64,000 nt of DNA from Anthoceros angustus (taxonomy: Eukaryota; Streptophyta; Anthocerotopsida; Anthocerotales; Anthocerotaceae). Within the stretch, counting starts at the first letter, position 1. Each line of letters begins with the position of its first letter. The stretch lies in NCBI GenBank assembly GCA_010909165.1, contig VJWM01000044.1:372001-436000 (forward strand). Reading direction: 5' to 3'. The translations under genes and the position numbers were made by a program. The notes beneath the pieces are model-generated. The model saw nothing but the letters and a program-made list of their open reading frames with translations. It had not been told where the DNA came from and searched no databases. Positions 11,899-26,638 of the stretch are shown in pieces.

Positions 11899-13256
11899 TA
11901 TGGATGATCATGAAATCATCTTGGGCTTAGAATGGATGAAGGCCAACAAGGTATGTGTGAACGTGGACTCACGCACCATAGATCTTAGGAGATGAAGAGC
12001 ACAAAGTGAGTTGTGCTCAAGCAGAGGCTTGGAGACAACATTGATGATATCATCTCTAAGAAAAGCTCAAATGTTGTGTAAAGGATGGAGAGGAACTCTT
12101 TTACTTGTCTGCAAGGACTAGAAGATGGTCTTGAGATGGAGTCTCGAGCACCAAAGATTCCAAGGAAGTGCAGTGTCTTGAATGAGTTCAAGGACTTGAT
12201 GCACGATGAGTTGCCTCCTTTACCTCCTAGAAGAATTGTAGATCATGAGATTGATCTCAAGCCGAAGTACACCGCCTTCAAGAGCGCCATATAGATTATC
12301 GCAGGATGAGCTACAAGAGTAAGAGGATGTCAACTGCTAGCCAAGGGCTATGTGAGAATCTCAAAGTCCCCATTTGGTGCGCCTGTTGTTCACGCAAGAA
12401 GAATGGAGGATTGAGATTATGCTTGGATTACGAGCACTCAATCGATAATGAAGAATTCTTATCCTTTGCCAAGGATGGATGACTTGTTTGTGATTGAGAG
12501 GTGCTAAGTATTTCACCAAGTTGGATCTAATGGCGAGCTATTACAGATTCGCATCGAAGGACATGAATACAAGACGCTTGTAGAACAAGGTATGGATCTT
12601 TTGAGTTCCTTGTCATGCCATTTGGACTCACTAATGCACTACCACGCTTCGACTCTCATGAATACTATATTCGAGATCCGCTGGATGAGTGTGTTGTGAT
12701 ATACTTGGATGACATCATGATATAGCCTACCTTGAAGAGCATGTCCAACACTTGAGGAAAGTGTTAGAAAGGTTAAGAGCAAATTCTTTGTTCTTAGCTA
12801 TAACAAAGTGTGACTTTGTTAAGGAAGAGATAGACTTCCTAGGATTCATTGTCTCTGCGGATGGTATCAGGATGGATCCTGATAAGGTAAAGGCCATACA
12901 GAGTTGGCTGCCGCCAACGAATGTGCACGAGGTGCGTATGTTTTTGGGATTGGCTAGCGTGTACAGAAGATTTGTACCGATGTTTGCCAAGATTGCTGCC
13001 CCATTAACTGATCTCTTGAAGAAGGCGAAGGCTTGGAAGTGGGATGATGAATGTCAGAGGGCATTCGAGTTTCTGAAGTTGAAACTCAGCACTACCCCAG
13101 TATTGGCAATCTATGATCCGAAGAAGGATATAGAAGTATATCCTGATGCATCAGATATTGCAATTGGCGGAGTGCTCATGCAAGAAGGTAGGTCGGTGGC
13201 TTAAGAATCAAGGAGGCTGTATGAGCATGGAAGGAAGTACCCACTTATGAAAAGGA
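11899..13256 (+). pseudogene. Protease-RT-RNase H, first tandem copy
   Basis: Begins with the end of the aspartic protease (DDHEIILGLEWM). The RT follows, with the conserved LPPRR...DHEIDLKP start, a fingers segment near 12360, YLDD near 12703 and the thumb to about 12990. RNase H begins at about 13050 with the FLKLKLSTTPVL connection and the Asp-containing EVYPDASDIAIGGVL. The longest clean frame is 12752-13204. Frameshifts split the rest. It is followed directly by a second copy of the same segment. Confidence 0.85.
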
Positions 13257-14580
13257 GATGATCATGAAATCATCTTGGGCTTAGAATGGATGAAGGCCAA
13301 CAAGGTATGTGTGAACGTGGACTCACGCACCATACGGATCTTAGGAGATGAAGAGCACAAAGTGAGTTGTGCGGTTCTCAAGCGAGGCTTGGAGACAACA
13401 TTGATGATATCATCTCTAAGAAAAGCTCAAATGTTGTGTAAAGGATGGAGAGGAACTCTTTACTTGTCTTGCAAGGACTAGAAGATGGTCTTGAGATGGA
13501 GTCTCGAGCGCCAAGATTCCAAAGTGCAGTGTCTTGAATGAGTTCAAGGACTTGATGCACGATGAGTTGCCTCCTTTACCTCCTAGAAGAATTGTAGATC
13601 ATGAGATTGATCTCAAGCCGAAGTACACCGCCTTCAAGAGCGCCATATAGATTATCGCAGGATGAGCTACAAGAAGAGACGGATGTCTAACCACTAGCCA
13701 AGGGCTATGTGAGAATCTCAAAGTCCCCATTTGGTGCGCCTGTTGTTCACGCAAGAAGAATGGAGGATTGAGATTATGCTTGGATTAGCACTCAATCGAT
13801 AACGGTTTATCCTTTGCCAAGGATGGATGACTTGTTTGTGATTGAGAGGTGCTAAGTATTTCACCAAGTTGGATCTAATGGCGAGCTATTACAGATTCGC
13901 ATGAAGGACATGAATACAAGCGCTTGTAGAACAAGGTATGGATCTTTTGAGTTCCTTGTCATGCCATTTGGACTCACTAATGCACCAGCGTTTGAGACTC
14001 TCATGAATACTATATTCGGAGATCCGATGGATGAGTGTGTTGTGATATACTTGGATGACATCATGATATCTGATTCTACCTTGGAAGAGCATGTCCAACA
14101 CTTGAGGAAAGTGTTAGAAAGGTTAAGAGCAAATTCTTTGTTCTTAGCTATAACAAAGTGTGACTTTGTTAAGGAAGAGATAGACTTCCTAGGATTCATT
14201 GTCTCTGCGGATGGTATCGGGATGGATCCCGATAAGGTAAAGGCCATCTGAGTTGGTGCCGCCATGTGCACGAGCGTATGTTTTTGGGATTGGCTAGCGT
14301 GTATACGGAAGATTTGTACCGATGTTTGCCAAGATTAACGATCTCTTGAAGAAGGCGAAGGCTTGGAAGTGGGATGATGAATGTCGAGGGCATTCGAGTT
14401 TGAAGTTGAAACTCAGACCCGATTGGCAATCTATGATCCAAAGAAGGATATAGAAGTATATCTTGATGTCGATATTGCAATTGGAGTGCTCATGCAAGAA
14501 GGTAGGCGGTGGCTTACATCAAGGAAGTTGCATGAACATGAAAGGAAGTACCCACTTATGAAAAGGAGATGATGCATCAT
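13257..14580 (+). pseudogene. Protease-RT-RNase H, second tandem copy
   Basis: Direct repeat of 11899-13256 inside the element. It restarts at the protease motif EIILGLEWM, passes YLDDIMISDSTLEEH near 14049-14090, and ends in the RNase H region, where gagatgatgcatcatc continues into unique downstream sequence. The first copy instead joins gagatgatcatgaaatc back to the start. The junction has a short shared gatgat, suggesting slippage or unequal recombination. The copies differ mostly by small deletions. Confidence 0.88.
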
Positions 14581-14859
14581 CAATTGTCTCAAGATTTGGA
14601 GACATTATCTTCTAGGAAGATCTTTTGTCATACATGCATAATGTAAGCACGAGCTTCTTTACAAATCAGCGACTAAGCGCAAGACAGCTAGATGGCAAGA
14701 TTTCCTAGCAATGTATGATGTGTCTATCAAGTACAAGCCGGGAAGGAGAATCTCGTGATGCTTTGAGTCGCAGCGAGTTTAAGTTTGATAACCGCTTACG
14801 TCAAGAGGCCTAAGCTAGCGCAACACAAATGGTGATTGAGCCAAGGACACTCACACAGA

Positions 14860-16150
14860 TCAAGGAAGCTTATCTGCGAGATCCATTAGTACAGGATTGG
14901 ATCAATGAAGTGGAGCAACCGGATCTAAGTTTAAGCTTAGAAATGGCTTGTTGATGTTCAAGCAAAACAGATTGTGATTCCCGATTCTCATGTGTTGAGA
15001 AGGAAGTTGCTTGCAGTGTCATGATGTGCCAAGTGCAGTCATAGAGGAATTGACCCAACTTATGAGAAGTTGAGAAAGCCGCTTTATGGCTGGAATGTAC
15101 AAGCATACCGTTGAGTATGTTAAGTCTTGTGTAGACTCAAGATAAGGTGGAGAGACAAATCCGAGGTTTGTTGCAACTGCCTATTCCAAGTGGGCCTTGG
15201 AAAAGTATATCAATGGATTTCATTATGCCATTGCCACCAAGAATGGACACACAACTATCATGACGGTGGTTGATAGATTCAAGCAAGCACACTTCATCCC
15301 TGAAGAAGCGGTGAAAGCTTGAAGTTGCTCGATTGTTCAAGAAGCATGTATATGTGTTACATGGATTATGCAGACAGAGTGACAGATCCCGATTATCGAG
15401 TTTTGGCAACAGATTATGAAGACCAAGAAGAATACTTAGGACACTATGTACAGATGGACCAGCGAGACTGGAGTAATCATCTTGAGGATGCAGAATTTTG
15501 TTATAATAACATTGTACATAGCTCCACAGGCTACACACCTTTTCAGATGACAGGTAACGAAGCAATGGACGTAGTTTCCATGTTGAATGCTGGCGTGTTG
15601 AGAGAGCAGAGAAAACCGTGAATTCATTGAGCGATTAAGGGCGCATGAAGTTGCTAAGAAGATATTGGCCAAGGCTCGGATGGCAAAAGAAGTTTCGACA
15701 CATGCAAGAGGCGAGTTTCAAGTAGGAGACAAGGTGTGGGTGAAATTGAAGAATTTCCCACCACAAGGGTGACCTCAAAGTTAAGGCCTAAGTATGGAGG
15801 ACCTTTCGTAGTTCAAGCGCATTGGAAATGTGGCTTACAAACTACAGCTCGAATGGATCTTCTCTCATAATGTGTTTCATGTCTCTTTGAAACCATTTGT
15901 GATTTCGAAGAGAATGAAGATATGAGCAGGAAGGATTATGTCATCCTGGTTCAACACAATCATGGTATGCGGAGATTGTTGAATTCTGGCGAGAGAGAAG
16001 TGCCTCTGTGGTAATGTACCGAGTATCCGTAAGGCTTCGTGGTTATCACGGATCTGGGTTTCACTTGAAGATGTGCAACAAGGATCATGGATGATCTCGC
16101 GTTACACTGGAGGTCATTGAGGACAATGACATCTTCCCAATGGGGAGAGA
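14860..16150 (+). pseudogene. Integrase and chromodomain-like C-terminus
   Basis: Broken frames show the integrase core (NGHTTIMTVVDRF near 15238-15277; RDWSNHLEDAEFCYNN near 15462-15510, ending HSSTGYTPFQM) and its GPY-type C-terminal region. At about 15955-16140, in shifted frames, WYAEIVEFW, YRV and WVSLEDVQQGSWM resemble the chromodomain found at the end of chromovirus integrases. A purine-rich tract ggggagagagtaag at about 16143-16155, just before the 3' LTR, is the likely polypurine tract. Confidence 0.8.
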
Positions 16151-16158
16151 GTAAGACG

Positions 16159-16735
16159 TGAAATAAGGTAGAAAGGTGAAAAGTTGAAAAGGTAAAAGCT
16201 AAGTTAGTAGGCCTGTTAAGAAGATGCATGTGTTGCATGCTTCATGCAATCTCTTGTTAGAGAGGAATTGCTACCACAAATGAAGAGTTGCCTAGAGAGG
16301 ACTCTTAGTGATTAGTGGTGCAGAATCCCTAGATTTAACTGCCTAGTTAAGGTCAGCGGGATATATAAGGGCTAGAGCAAGGGCTTTGAGGAACAAGTGG
16401 GACTCACTCTTTGAGAGAGCGAGCAAATGTCTTGCAAGCCTTGTGTTGAGAGAGCTGGAGAGCTAGCTAGTGAGCTTGTCATGGAATCAAGGCGTGAGCT
16501 TGGGCGATAGCCGATTCCATCGTTGTATTCTTGCAATAAAGAGCGGCACCTCGAGGAGGTGGCCTGCGAGTCGTCAGTGGACGGCGGGCTACTTGGAGCC
16601 TAGTGTTGTGTTGTGAGGTTGAGAGCGCTGAGAATCGTGCAAGTCTCTTGTGGAGTGAATTGGCGAGGTCCTAGACTGCTGGAAAGCCAGCACTTGTCGC
16701 TTCCTTACTAGCTGCGCAGTGAGGGGTGTTACTCA
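16159..16735 (+). repeat. 3' LTR
   Basis: Starts tgaaataaggtagaaaggtg, as the 5' LTR does, and ends at ggggtgttact. TATA and caataaa signals are at the same relative places. Compared with the 5' LTR, substitutions are few but many 1-4 base stretches are missing in one or the other copy, often at cag, ctg or gc motifs. Confidence 0.9.
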
Positions 16736-16739
16736 GGCG

Positions 16740-17170
16740 GTCTCTCCCACATAGGTAATAAACACTTCGAGAAACGTGAAAAGACGGAAACAATAGACTA
16801 TGAATCGTTGAGAAACGTGTTACAAATGCTGGTAGCTGACAGTCGGCAACGGGAGGTGGTACCGTGCGGAAGATTCTCACGGGACAATTAAAAAAAAGGC
16901 CGCGCGGTTACGGCTCATGGCCCGACAAAGGGCATAGAAACGTCCCGCATTAGCCTCGAGATTTCCCAGTCCATTTCAGAGATCAGGTTTATCACCTGGG
17001 TTATGTGTATCTGGCTTCCATACCTTCCACCGCAAATTCCTGGATCGAAACCAGACTCTTGTCTGCCGTGTGATTGATCGAAACCAAGCTCTTCTATGCC
17101 ATGTGATTGGCTCTCAATCGCTTCTGATATATAATATCAGTTCTTTACTTGAGGGCATAAGTATACAATT
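16740..17170. other. Intergenic, no gene seen
   Basis: Short stretch between the retrotransposon and the second copy of the unrecognised gene. It contains a short A-run and no ORF with recognisable content. Confidence 0.5.
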
Positions 17171-17179
17171 ATTTTAATT

Positions 17180-18376
17180 CCTTGAAAGGATGTATGCAAA
17201 GAGTACATGCAAGGATGATAGCATGGCTGGACTTCTCGACGATGAAAGGGGAGCCGATTTCACCACATGAATAAGTACAAGACGATACAGTTCAGCCTGC
17301 AAACCATATATGTCCATAGACATGCTAAGAAGTTCGATATGGGTAAAAAGCACGTTGTTTGATGCAAGCTCAACAACCACGTGATACCCATAATTTAGAG
17401 ACTATGACTCCATATCCAAACTATTAAGAGTGGAGTCCAAAAGATCTTTGGCTGCGTCATCGATGTGTTTCTTGTTAGCCTGCAAGTCCTGTAAGAAATT
17501 GTTCTCATCAAGTTTAGCCTAGGTATGAGTCCTAGATGTGGGTAGAATATTGATTTCGCTGAATTATACGCGGAATTACCTTTAAGCTATCTTTCCAGCA
17601 TTGCTGTCGGAGATCCACTAGGAGTTGTTTTGGTTGTGAGCGCTGTGAATCAGCAGCATGGACAAACCTCCAAACTCTTCCGCGCTCGAAAATTTTGGTT
17701 ATCTTCCGTCGTCTTCTGACATGTGTCCATACCAAACCTGAAAGATCATCCCACCGGATGCCCAGTTCTGTAGTGGGGTCTATGATAGCCCCTTTCACCG
17801 TGTCCTCCGCAGTCTTTCGTTCGTCCTCCTGTCGTCAAAGGATCCAGACTGATGGAAAATGGACTCCCAGTGCAGTCGCTACTTCCTACTGAATCCCTCG
17901 TACTTCGTGCACTTGGATATCAAAAGAGTCTAGTAATCTCCTCAGGAGAGAGGATGCTCTTACCAAGAGCGTCTCCTCTCCCTCTACAACCTCAGTAGAA
18001 AGCATGATTCTTTGATCCCATTCCGTGGCCCGAGATAGATCATTCACGAGGAGCCTTGCCGAACTCCTCTTGAACTGCCAGAGTGCCAACATGGCTTTAG
18101 CAAACCTGCAATCCTTAATACGAGACGAGGTCATCTGTTTTCATTAGGAATCATGAGAGTGTGCATTGTGTAGCTGTGTAGACCTTCAGTATCGTTAGTC
18201 GGTCGCCCTCGACCTTGGCGTGGCACGTCAAAGGATGGTTCCAATGTTCTTTCTTTATGTGCAGAATTTCGTGTCAGGACTTAAGTTCCATACACATTGT
18301 TTCAGTATAATGCATACACTGGAGGAAGAACGATACACTACTGACTGAGGTGTGGGAGACTGTATTTCTCCGTCAT
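17180..18376 (-). pseudogene. Unrecognised plant gene, copy 2 (truncated)
   Basis: Paralogue of the gene at 2937-4946. The start (ATG at 18376, MTEKYSLPHLS) is kept, but most of the first ~600 bp is missing. Conserved blocks follow in the same order: HIKKEHWNHPL near 18265, LALWQF, NDLSRATEW and MLSTEVVEGEE at 18134-17950, then DERKTAEDTVKGAIIDP and KIFERGRVWRFVHAADSQ at 17830-17660. Amino-acid identity to copy 1 in these blocks is high but not complete, so the copies diverged under some constraint or fairly recently. Frame breaks and the deletion make it probably non-functional. Confidence 0.55.
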
Positions 18377-18454
18377 GTTAAGACGATAGAATCAAGGTTA
18401 TGGACCTGCCTGTCTTAAGAAAAACAACTTCCTTGCTTCCTGATTTCTCTGCGA

Positions 18455-18550
18455 GAGAGAGTAGAACGCTTCCGGAGTTCTGAGAGTGCGAGCCGAACGC
18501 TTCCGGAGTTGTGAGAGTCACAGCCGAATGGTTCGAAGAGTTCTGAGATT
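18455..18550. repeat. About 30-bp minisatellite, second array
   Basis: Two clear copies and one weaker one of a roughly 31-bp unit with aacgcttccgga, then a gttctgagagtgcgag-type spacer. It lies about 80-170 bp upstream of the copy-2 start, the same place as the array at 5039-5135. Confidence 0.7.
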
Positions 18551-18676
18551 AAGAGGTGAAGGCTTGACGTCGGGTGAACGGACTAACAGCCGAACGCCGG
18601 GCACTAATGATAATTTGGTAGGAGTTAGGCAGCGGTAGCTGGGAGTTGGCGATGGAAGGCTAAAAATCGCTACAAA

Positions 18677-19480
18677 GGAAATGCGGCTGTCCTCCCGAGG
18701 CGGACGGTGACTACCTGCCCGCCGGCTCCCCATCTCGTGACCATGGCCATAGCTACTATATGTATCCATATATGCGTCCATACCATCAACAATGATTTAG
18801 AAGAGCATGTTCTCTGCCTCATCTAAATGGCCTGCAGGCCCAAGAAGCTGAATCATACAATTGCGATGCTCAACAGTGGGTTCGATGCCATGCTGTTAAA
18901 CCATGGAATCAAAGTACTTGCTACCTCATGATCATTCACCACTCTCTATTGACTTGGCAAGTGAATCTAGCATCATCATGCTGGATACCAGCGTCTAACC
19001 TGTAAGCCTGGAAACAGGCCAGTGCGTTGTGACCTTCGTCACAAACACCACACCCAGCTATCAGGGCATTCCATGCCACCACGGTTTGCTGTCAAGAAAC
19101 CCACCATGCATTGTCCAGTTCGCCACAATTTACGTAGATGTCTATCAGGCAGGTGTGGCATCTCTTTATCTTGGACGATGTCTACATAAGATGATAGTAC
19201 ACTTGATCCAGCTTCTGTCCGAAATACCACCAGGCAACTTTTGAGATTCTGGGAGAGCTGTTGTTGCCGCTGACATCAACTGCGGATGAGCTGTTAGCCC
19301 GAAGGTATAGGTGAACTCAAGTTTGTCTTCTGCACATTAATTCCAGCTCTCCCCTTCATTAAGCACAAGATTTGATGACACTCACACTATCTGGGCAGCA
19401 GCATCAAGCGAGGTAGTGAAGGTAAGTATAGAAACTTGGCAATCAAACTGTAGTCCTGTGCTTACAGTTTTAAGCTACAC
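18677..19480. repeat. Duplicated block X, first copy
   Basis: Repeated almost unchanged at about 22421-23185, starting at ggaaatgcggctgtcctcc. In the second position it is joined directly to the GH9-C promoter, so it has been moved relative to its neighbours. It carries PPR remnant sequence. Confidence 0.85.
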
Positions 19481-19587
19481 ACCTGACCTACTATCCCTGC
19501 TCAAACCGATTAGCGGGCCTTTTGCCAATCAAGCTTATCAAAGCATTAAAAGCACTGACAAGTAACCGTATCCTCGCAGAACGCAAT

Positions 19588-22420
<2,833 letters not shown>

Positions 22421-22524
22421 AGGGGAAATGCGGCTGTCCTCCTGAGGCGGACGGTGACTACCTGCCCGCCGGCTCCCCATCTCGTGACCATGGCCATAGC
22501 TACTATATGTATCCATATATGCGT

Positions 22525-24360
22525 CCATACCATCAACAATGATTTAGAAGAGCATGTTCTCTGCCTCATCTAAATGGCCTGCAGGCCCAAGAAGCTGAAT
22601 CATACAATTGCGATGCTCAACAGTGGGTTCGATGCCATGCTGTTAAACCATGGAATCAAAGTACTTGCTACCTCATGATCATTCACTCTCTATTGACTTG
22701 GCAAGTGAATCTAGCATCATCATGCTGGATACCAGCGTCTAACCTGTAAGCCTGGAAACAGGCCAGTGCGTTGTGACCTTCGTCACAAACACCACACCCA
22801 GCTATCAGGGCATTCCATGCCACCACGGTTTGCTGTCAAGAAACCCACCATGCATTGTCCAGTTCGCCACAATTTACGTAGATGTCTATCAGGCAGGTGT
22901 GGCATCTCTTTATCTTGGACGATGTCTACATAAGATGATAGTACACTTGATCCAGCTTCTGTCCGAAATACCACCAGGCAACTTTTGAGATTCTGGGAGA
23001 GCTGTTGTTGGCATCAACTGCGGATGAGCTGTTAGCCCGAAGGTATAGGTGAACTCAAGTTTGTCTTCTGCACATTAATTCCAGCTCTCCCTTCATTAAG
23101 CACAAGATTTGATGACACTCACACTATCTGGGCAGCAGCATCAAGCGAGGTAGTGAAGGTAAGTATAGAAACTTGGCAATCAAACTGCTTTCCACAACCT
23201 CTGCTTTTACAGCACCGAAGGCCGCTGATCTTAGATTCAGGCTGCCCGTTTTCATAAGCATCGGACCGGACAAATCGGAGTCCACGTTCTCCAGACAACC
23301 TTGCCGCTTGCCTTCTCCAACGCCGTGATTAAGCATCCTGAGCTTGGATCTGTACTTAGATGGGGTGCCTAAAGGGAGTGGATGCCCTTGGTAAATACTT
23401 AGGCACACCATGGTACAAGTTGTTAAGTACCTAGTCCCATCACGGAAATCCGTCCTTAGTGGACTTAAATAATTTTTCTTCTTCTTGTTCTCATTCATAT
23501 TCATTTTATCGATAATGATGATAAAATTCTTCTTCTTCATTCTCATTCATATTCATTTTTATCGACAATGATGATGTACATTTCTCATTATATTAAAATG
23601 CCTGTGCCCAACCTTTTCAAGTGGCACAACGTAATTCTCGGGCCCTCATCGCCCGCAGATCTCTGGATCGAACCCAGGCTCTGTCCAGATTATTTTCATG
23701 AAACAACATGTACAGCCTTTTTACCTTTACAAAACACTGACTCGTGCTTCGAGCTCTCTCGAGCCAAACAGTAAGCTCTGCAAAACCAGAAGTACAGACA
23801 CTTACTGCTGATCAAGTTTTAGCCTAGGTACAATTCCCAGTTGTCGGCAGAATATTGATTTTGCTGAATTTCAAGCCAGATTGCCTTCTCGGAATCCACA
23901 CAAGGGTATTTTCTCTTTTGTGTGGCTGTTGTCAGTTATCACTCAAGCTTCAATGAAATGATGTGCCTTAGACCTTTGAAAGGTTAGATCTGAACTGCAA
24001 GAAGGAGCTTAAGCTAAATGAACCGGCCAGAAATTATTGCTGATCAATGTTGCGATGTAGAATAATTTTGCGCATATGGAGATGTTGATGACTGATATGT
24101 GTACTGTTACTTCAGGTATGCAATCCATGGGCTCAGCGAAGAGGTGCTTGTTCTGTATGGAGGGCCTGATTGTGGCTACTTTGGCTTGCGTTCTGACAGC
24201 GTGTAGTTGTTGTGCCTTGTAGAAGGAAAGCAGACGCACCCACACAGATTGTGGAAAGAGGACAAGATCCACACCCTGCTTCTTTGGTCTCCATTCCATG
24301 AAGCAGGAGGTTGGGCCCCCATCTACCGTTGAGAATCCTCTCTCATATGTTAAGCACATC
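22525..24360 (-). pseudogene. PLS-class PPR gene remnant, second copy
   Basis: Second copy of the remnant at 18795-20050, split by inserted block Z. The 3'-side part (22525-23060) matches 18780-19330. The upstream part (24110-24360) matches 19800-20050. Between them lies 23188-23890, which in turn is a copy of 26934-27650. The content is the same broken PPR motifs. Confidence 0.6.
23188..23890. repeat. Duplicated block Z, first copy
   Basis: Matches about 26934-27650 nearly base for base. In the second position it follows naturally upstream of the GH9-D promoter, so this first copy looks like the displaced one. It contains a ttcttcttc-rich stretch at 23475-23560 with a direct repeat around tcattctcattcatattcat, and no gene that I recognise. 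Confidence 0.85.
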
Positions 24361-24880
24361 TATGTAAGTGGTGTCCATGTTTCCACATTCTTGCAGCCAT
24401 GTTTCCACATTGCTTGCAGCGCTGCATCTGTTGAGGAGGACTCAACAAAACTTCCGTGGACAGGCTTTGAAAGTTAGCTGCTAGCGCCTGGACACTTTAC
24501 ATGTGCCAGATGGTGAAGTCTTAGAACATTTTCTTTCTACATCTATATCCATGACAATCATTTATGGTAGTTCCGGACTCTTCACACGTGAAAGTGGACC
24601 TTGTCCACATGCACAGCTACATGTATTGTGGCAGTGGACCAGGCATATCGAGAGAAAATTTATCAATGCCGAGAATGAACTGGGACAAGCAATGAATTGC
24701 CAAGAATGAGTTTGTAAGCTCAGGCAGCCCAGGGAGCCAACCTTTACCCTAATGGTGTAGGTCTCCCTCCCGGCCACAGCGCTGCTTATCTAATGCTGCT
24801 GGATCACAATACTACACTGCTACGATATGATACAAGCTTGGGCTTGGGTGTTGTCCAGTCCGCAGTTTGAATCTTGAGCT

Positions 24881-26638
24881 TCAGGCTGCCGAACCGGCAG
24901 CAAGGTGTGCCAAGAGTCCAACCATGCCAGCGTTGATGTAAGTGGTGGGCTCGGCCTGCCCGTAGTTGCTGCGGTCGTCGGCATAAGCATCGGCCTCGTC
25001 GGGTCCTCCCACGATGCCTCCCGTCAGCTGGTTGGGGTCGGAAGTGCTGGCCTTGTAGTAGGCGAAGCTGTCAGAGCAGTCGATCTCGGCGGGTGAGCCT
25101 TGATGCACGGCACCGACGCCGCGCGATGGTGAATCCGCTGGGGAAGCTCGTCCTGAATCCCACCATGTACGACATGCTATGAGGATTGTCTCCCAGGATG
25201 TAGTCCACCTGCAACAGGCAATTGATCGCTCTCAGCCTTCAGCCAGCAAAACAAATAAGATCCTTCACTGCAGTAGGAGCGAAACATCATCTGCAGGAAA
25301 CACTGGCACTAGTACCTGGGTTTTGGCATGGGCATAGAGCTGGGCAGGAGTGATGGCCGTGGTGCCACAAGTGACAGTCTGTTGAGCTGCCTCCAGGTAC
25401 TTGGCGTAGACAAGGAGAAGGAAGGAAGATGCAGTCACGTACTGCAGATTGCTGCCTGTCAAGAAATAGAAGAGCCCGCCTGCAGTAGGCATACCAGCGA
25501 GATTTCATTCTCAATGCAATCACTTGCAATCGATAGTGCAGAAAAATCATTCAATTCGTATACAAATCAAGGACCAATGGATGTTCCACTGCATTTGCTT
25601 ACCAGGAGTGTACTTGGCTGCAGAGACGCCTGGCATAATACCGCACACGAATGCATCCGCTTGCTGCTTGTAGCCCTGAAGGTCGTCGGCCTTGCCAGCA
25701 AAGAAGAACTGGGAAGCCAGAACCTGAGCGCCCGCGTATTTGTTGTCCCAGCTGAGTGTGGGCGCGGAGGTGGTGGCTCCACCCAGCTCCTCGCCGTTGT
25801 GCACAAGATACTGCAGATACTTGTCATCCCTGGATGCCTTGAAGAGCCAGGCTGCTCCCCACAGCAGCTCATCCTTGAATCCCGAGTAGGAGCAGTAGAA
25901 GGGGCACACTTGCGCCTTCAGGGGCCCGTCGCTGTAGGCCGCTCTGTACTGGTCCGCAAACGAGAAGAGCTCAGTAGCGCTGGCCAGAAGCGTTGCAGAA
26001 TACTGGGCATCAGTGGCCTGGAACACAATGGACGCAGCGGCCAGCGCGGCAGCCGTTTCCGCAGCAACGTCTGACCCTGGATTGGTTGCATCAATCTTGT
26101 ATGCAGTGCGGTCTGTGTGCATGTCCTCCGGCCTCTGCCAGCATGCGTGATCCTTGGTCGGGTCCGCCACCTGAACGTACAGCTCGGTTGGTCCCGTGTG
26201 AGCCTTGAGCAGGTAATCCGTGCCCCAACGAATAGCGTTCTGTGCGTTGGTCATCTCTCCCGCTGCACTCAGCTCTTTCCCCTTTTCGATCACCGTCCAC
26301 GATAGCAGCGTGATGGTGAAGGCCATGGGCAGGCCGAACTTGACATTGTCGCCAGCGTCGTAGTACCCTCCCACCAAATCGACAGTGGCGGAGGAGCCGT
26401 CAGTCAAGCCGGAATCCCCCCTCCACGTCAGTCTCTGGGATGTGGGCAGCGGCCCAGATCGCTGTCCCTCGTAGAACAGGATGGCCTTTGACAGGGCCTC
26501 CGTGTACTCAGCCGCACCGAAGCTTCTTGCACCAGCATTGCAACCAATGGGTGCCCAAGCAAGCGAAGTGACGCACACCCACAAGCCCAATGCTGCAGCA
26601 GCAGCTGCCATTGTGCCAAAGCTGGAACTTGTGCCCAT
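24881..26638 (-). pseudogene. GH9 endoglucanase copy D, last exon frameshifted
   Basis: Exon 1 (25603-26638) is fully open for 345 codons from ATG 26638: signal peptide, DAGDN (catalytic Asp pair), [20 protein letters not shown] and the conserved DNKYAG block. Exon 2 (25316-25479) is open. Exon 3 (24881-25208) has two one-base losses, at the FPQR/HHR site (near 25141) and at the KAHPAEIDCSD site (near 25096). The frame as read therefore ends at 25075 and the catalytic Glu block DDRSNYGQAEPTT is left in another frame. Introns are 123 and 107 bp. The promoter-side sequence has a ttaaat element near 26753 and GC/AG-rich repeats encoding nothing. It is possibly functional if the two runs are miscounted. 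Confidence 0.8.

Larger units (their letters stand above)
9860..16735 (+). mobile_element. Ty3/gypsy LTR retrotransposon, chromovirus type, degenerate
   Basis: A full-length element about 6.9 kb long. Two direct LTRs of about 578 bp flank an internal region with a tRNA-Met primer site, gag with a CCHC zinc knuckle, protease, reverse transcriptase with YLDDI, RNase H, integrase and a chromodomain-like C-terminus, in the Ty3 order (RT before integrase). The frame is interrupted throughout by 1-5 base deletions, and the protease-RT-RNase H part occurs twice in tandem. It lies between the remnant next to GH9-B and the second copy of the unrecognised gene. I could not read a clean target-site duplication. 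Confidence 0.92.

Noticed and set aside
16735-16745. Possible target-site duplication around the retrotransposon (tactgg before, actcagg after)
   Set aside because: Not identical and not at fixed LTR ends; with many small indels present I could not support it.
23124-23546. 140-codon minus-strand ORF starting with a Lys/Asn-rich stretch
   Set aside because: The Lys-rich part is the TTC simple repeat read on the other strand; the rest is duplicated promoter flank.
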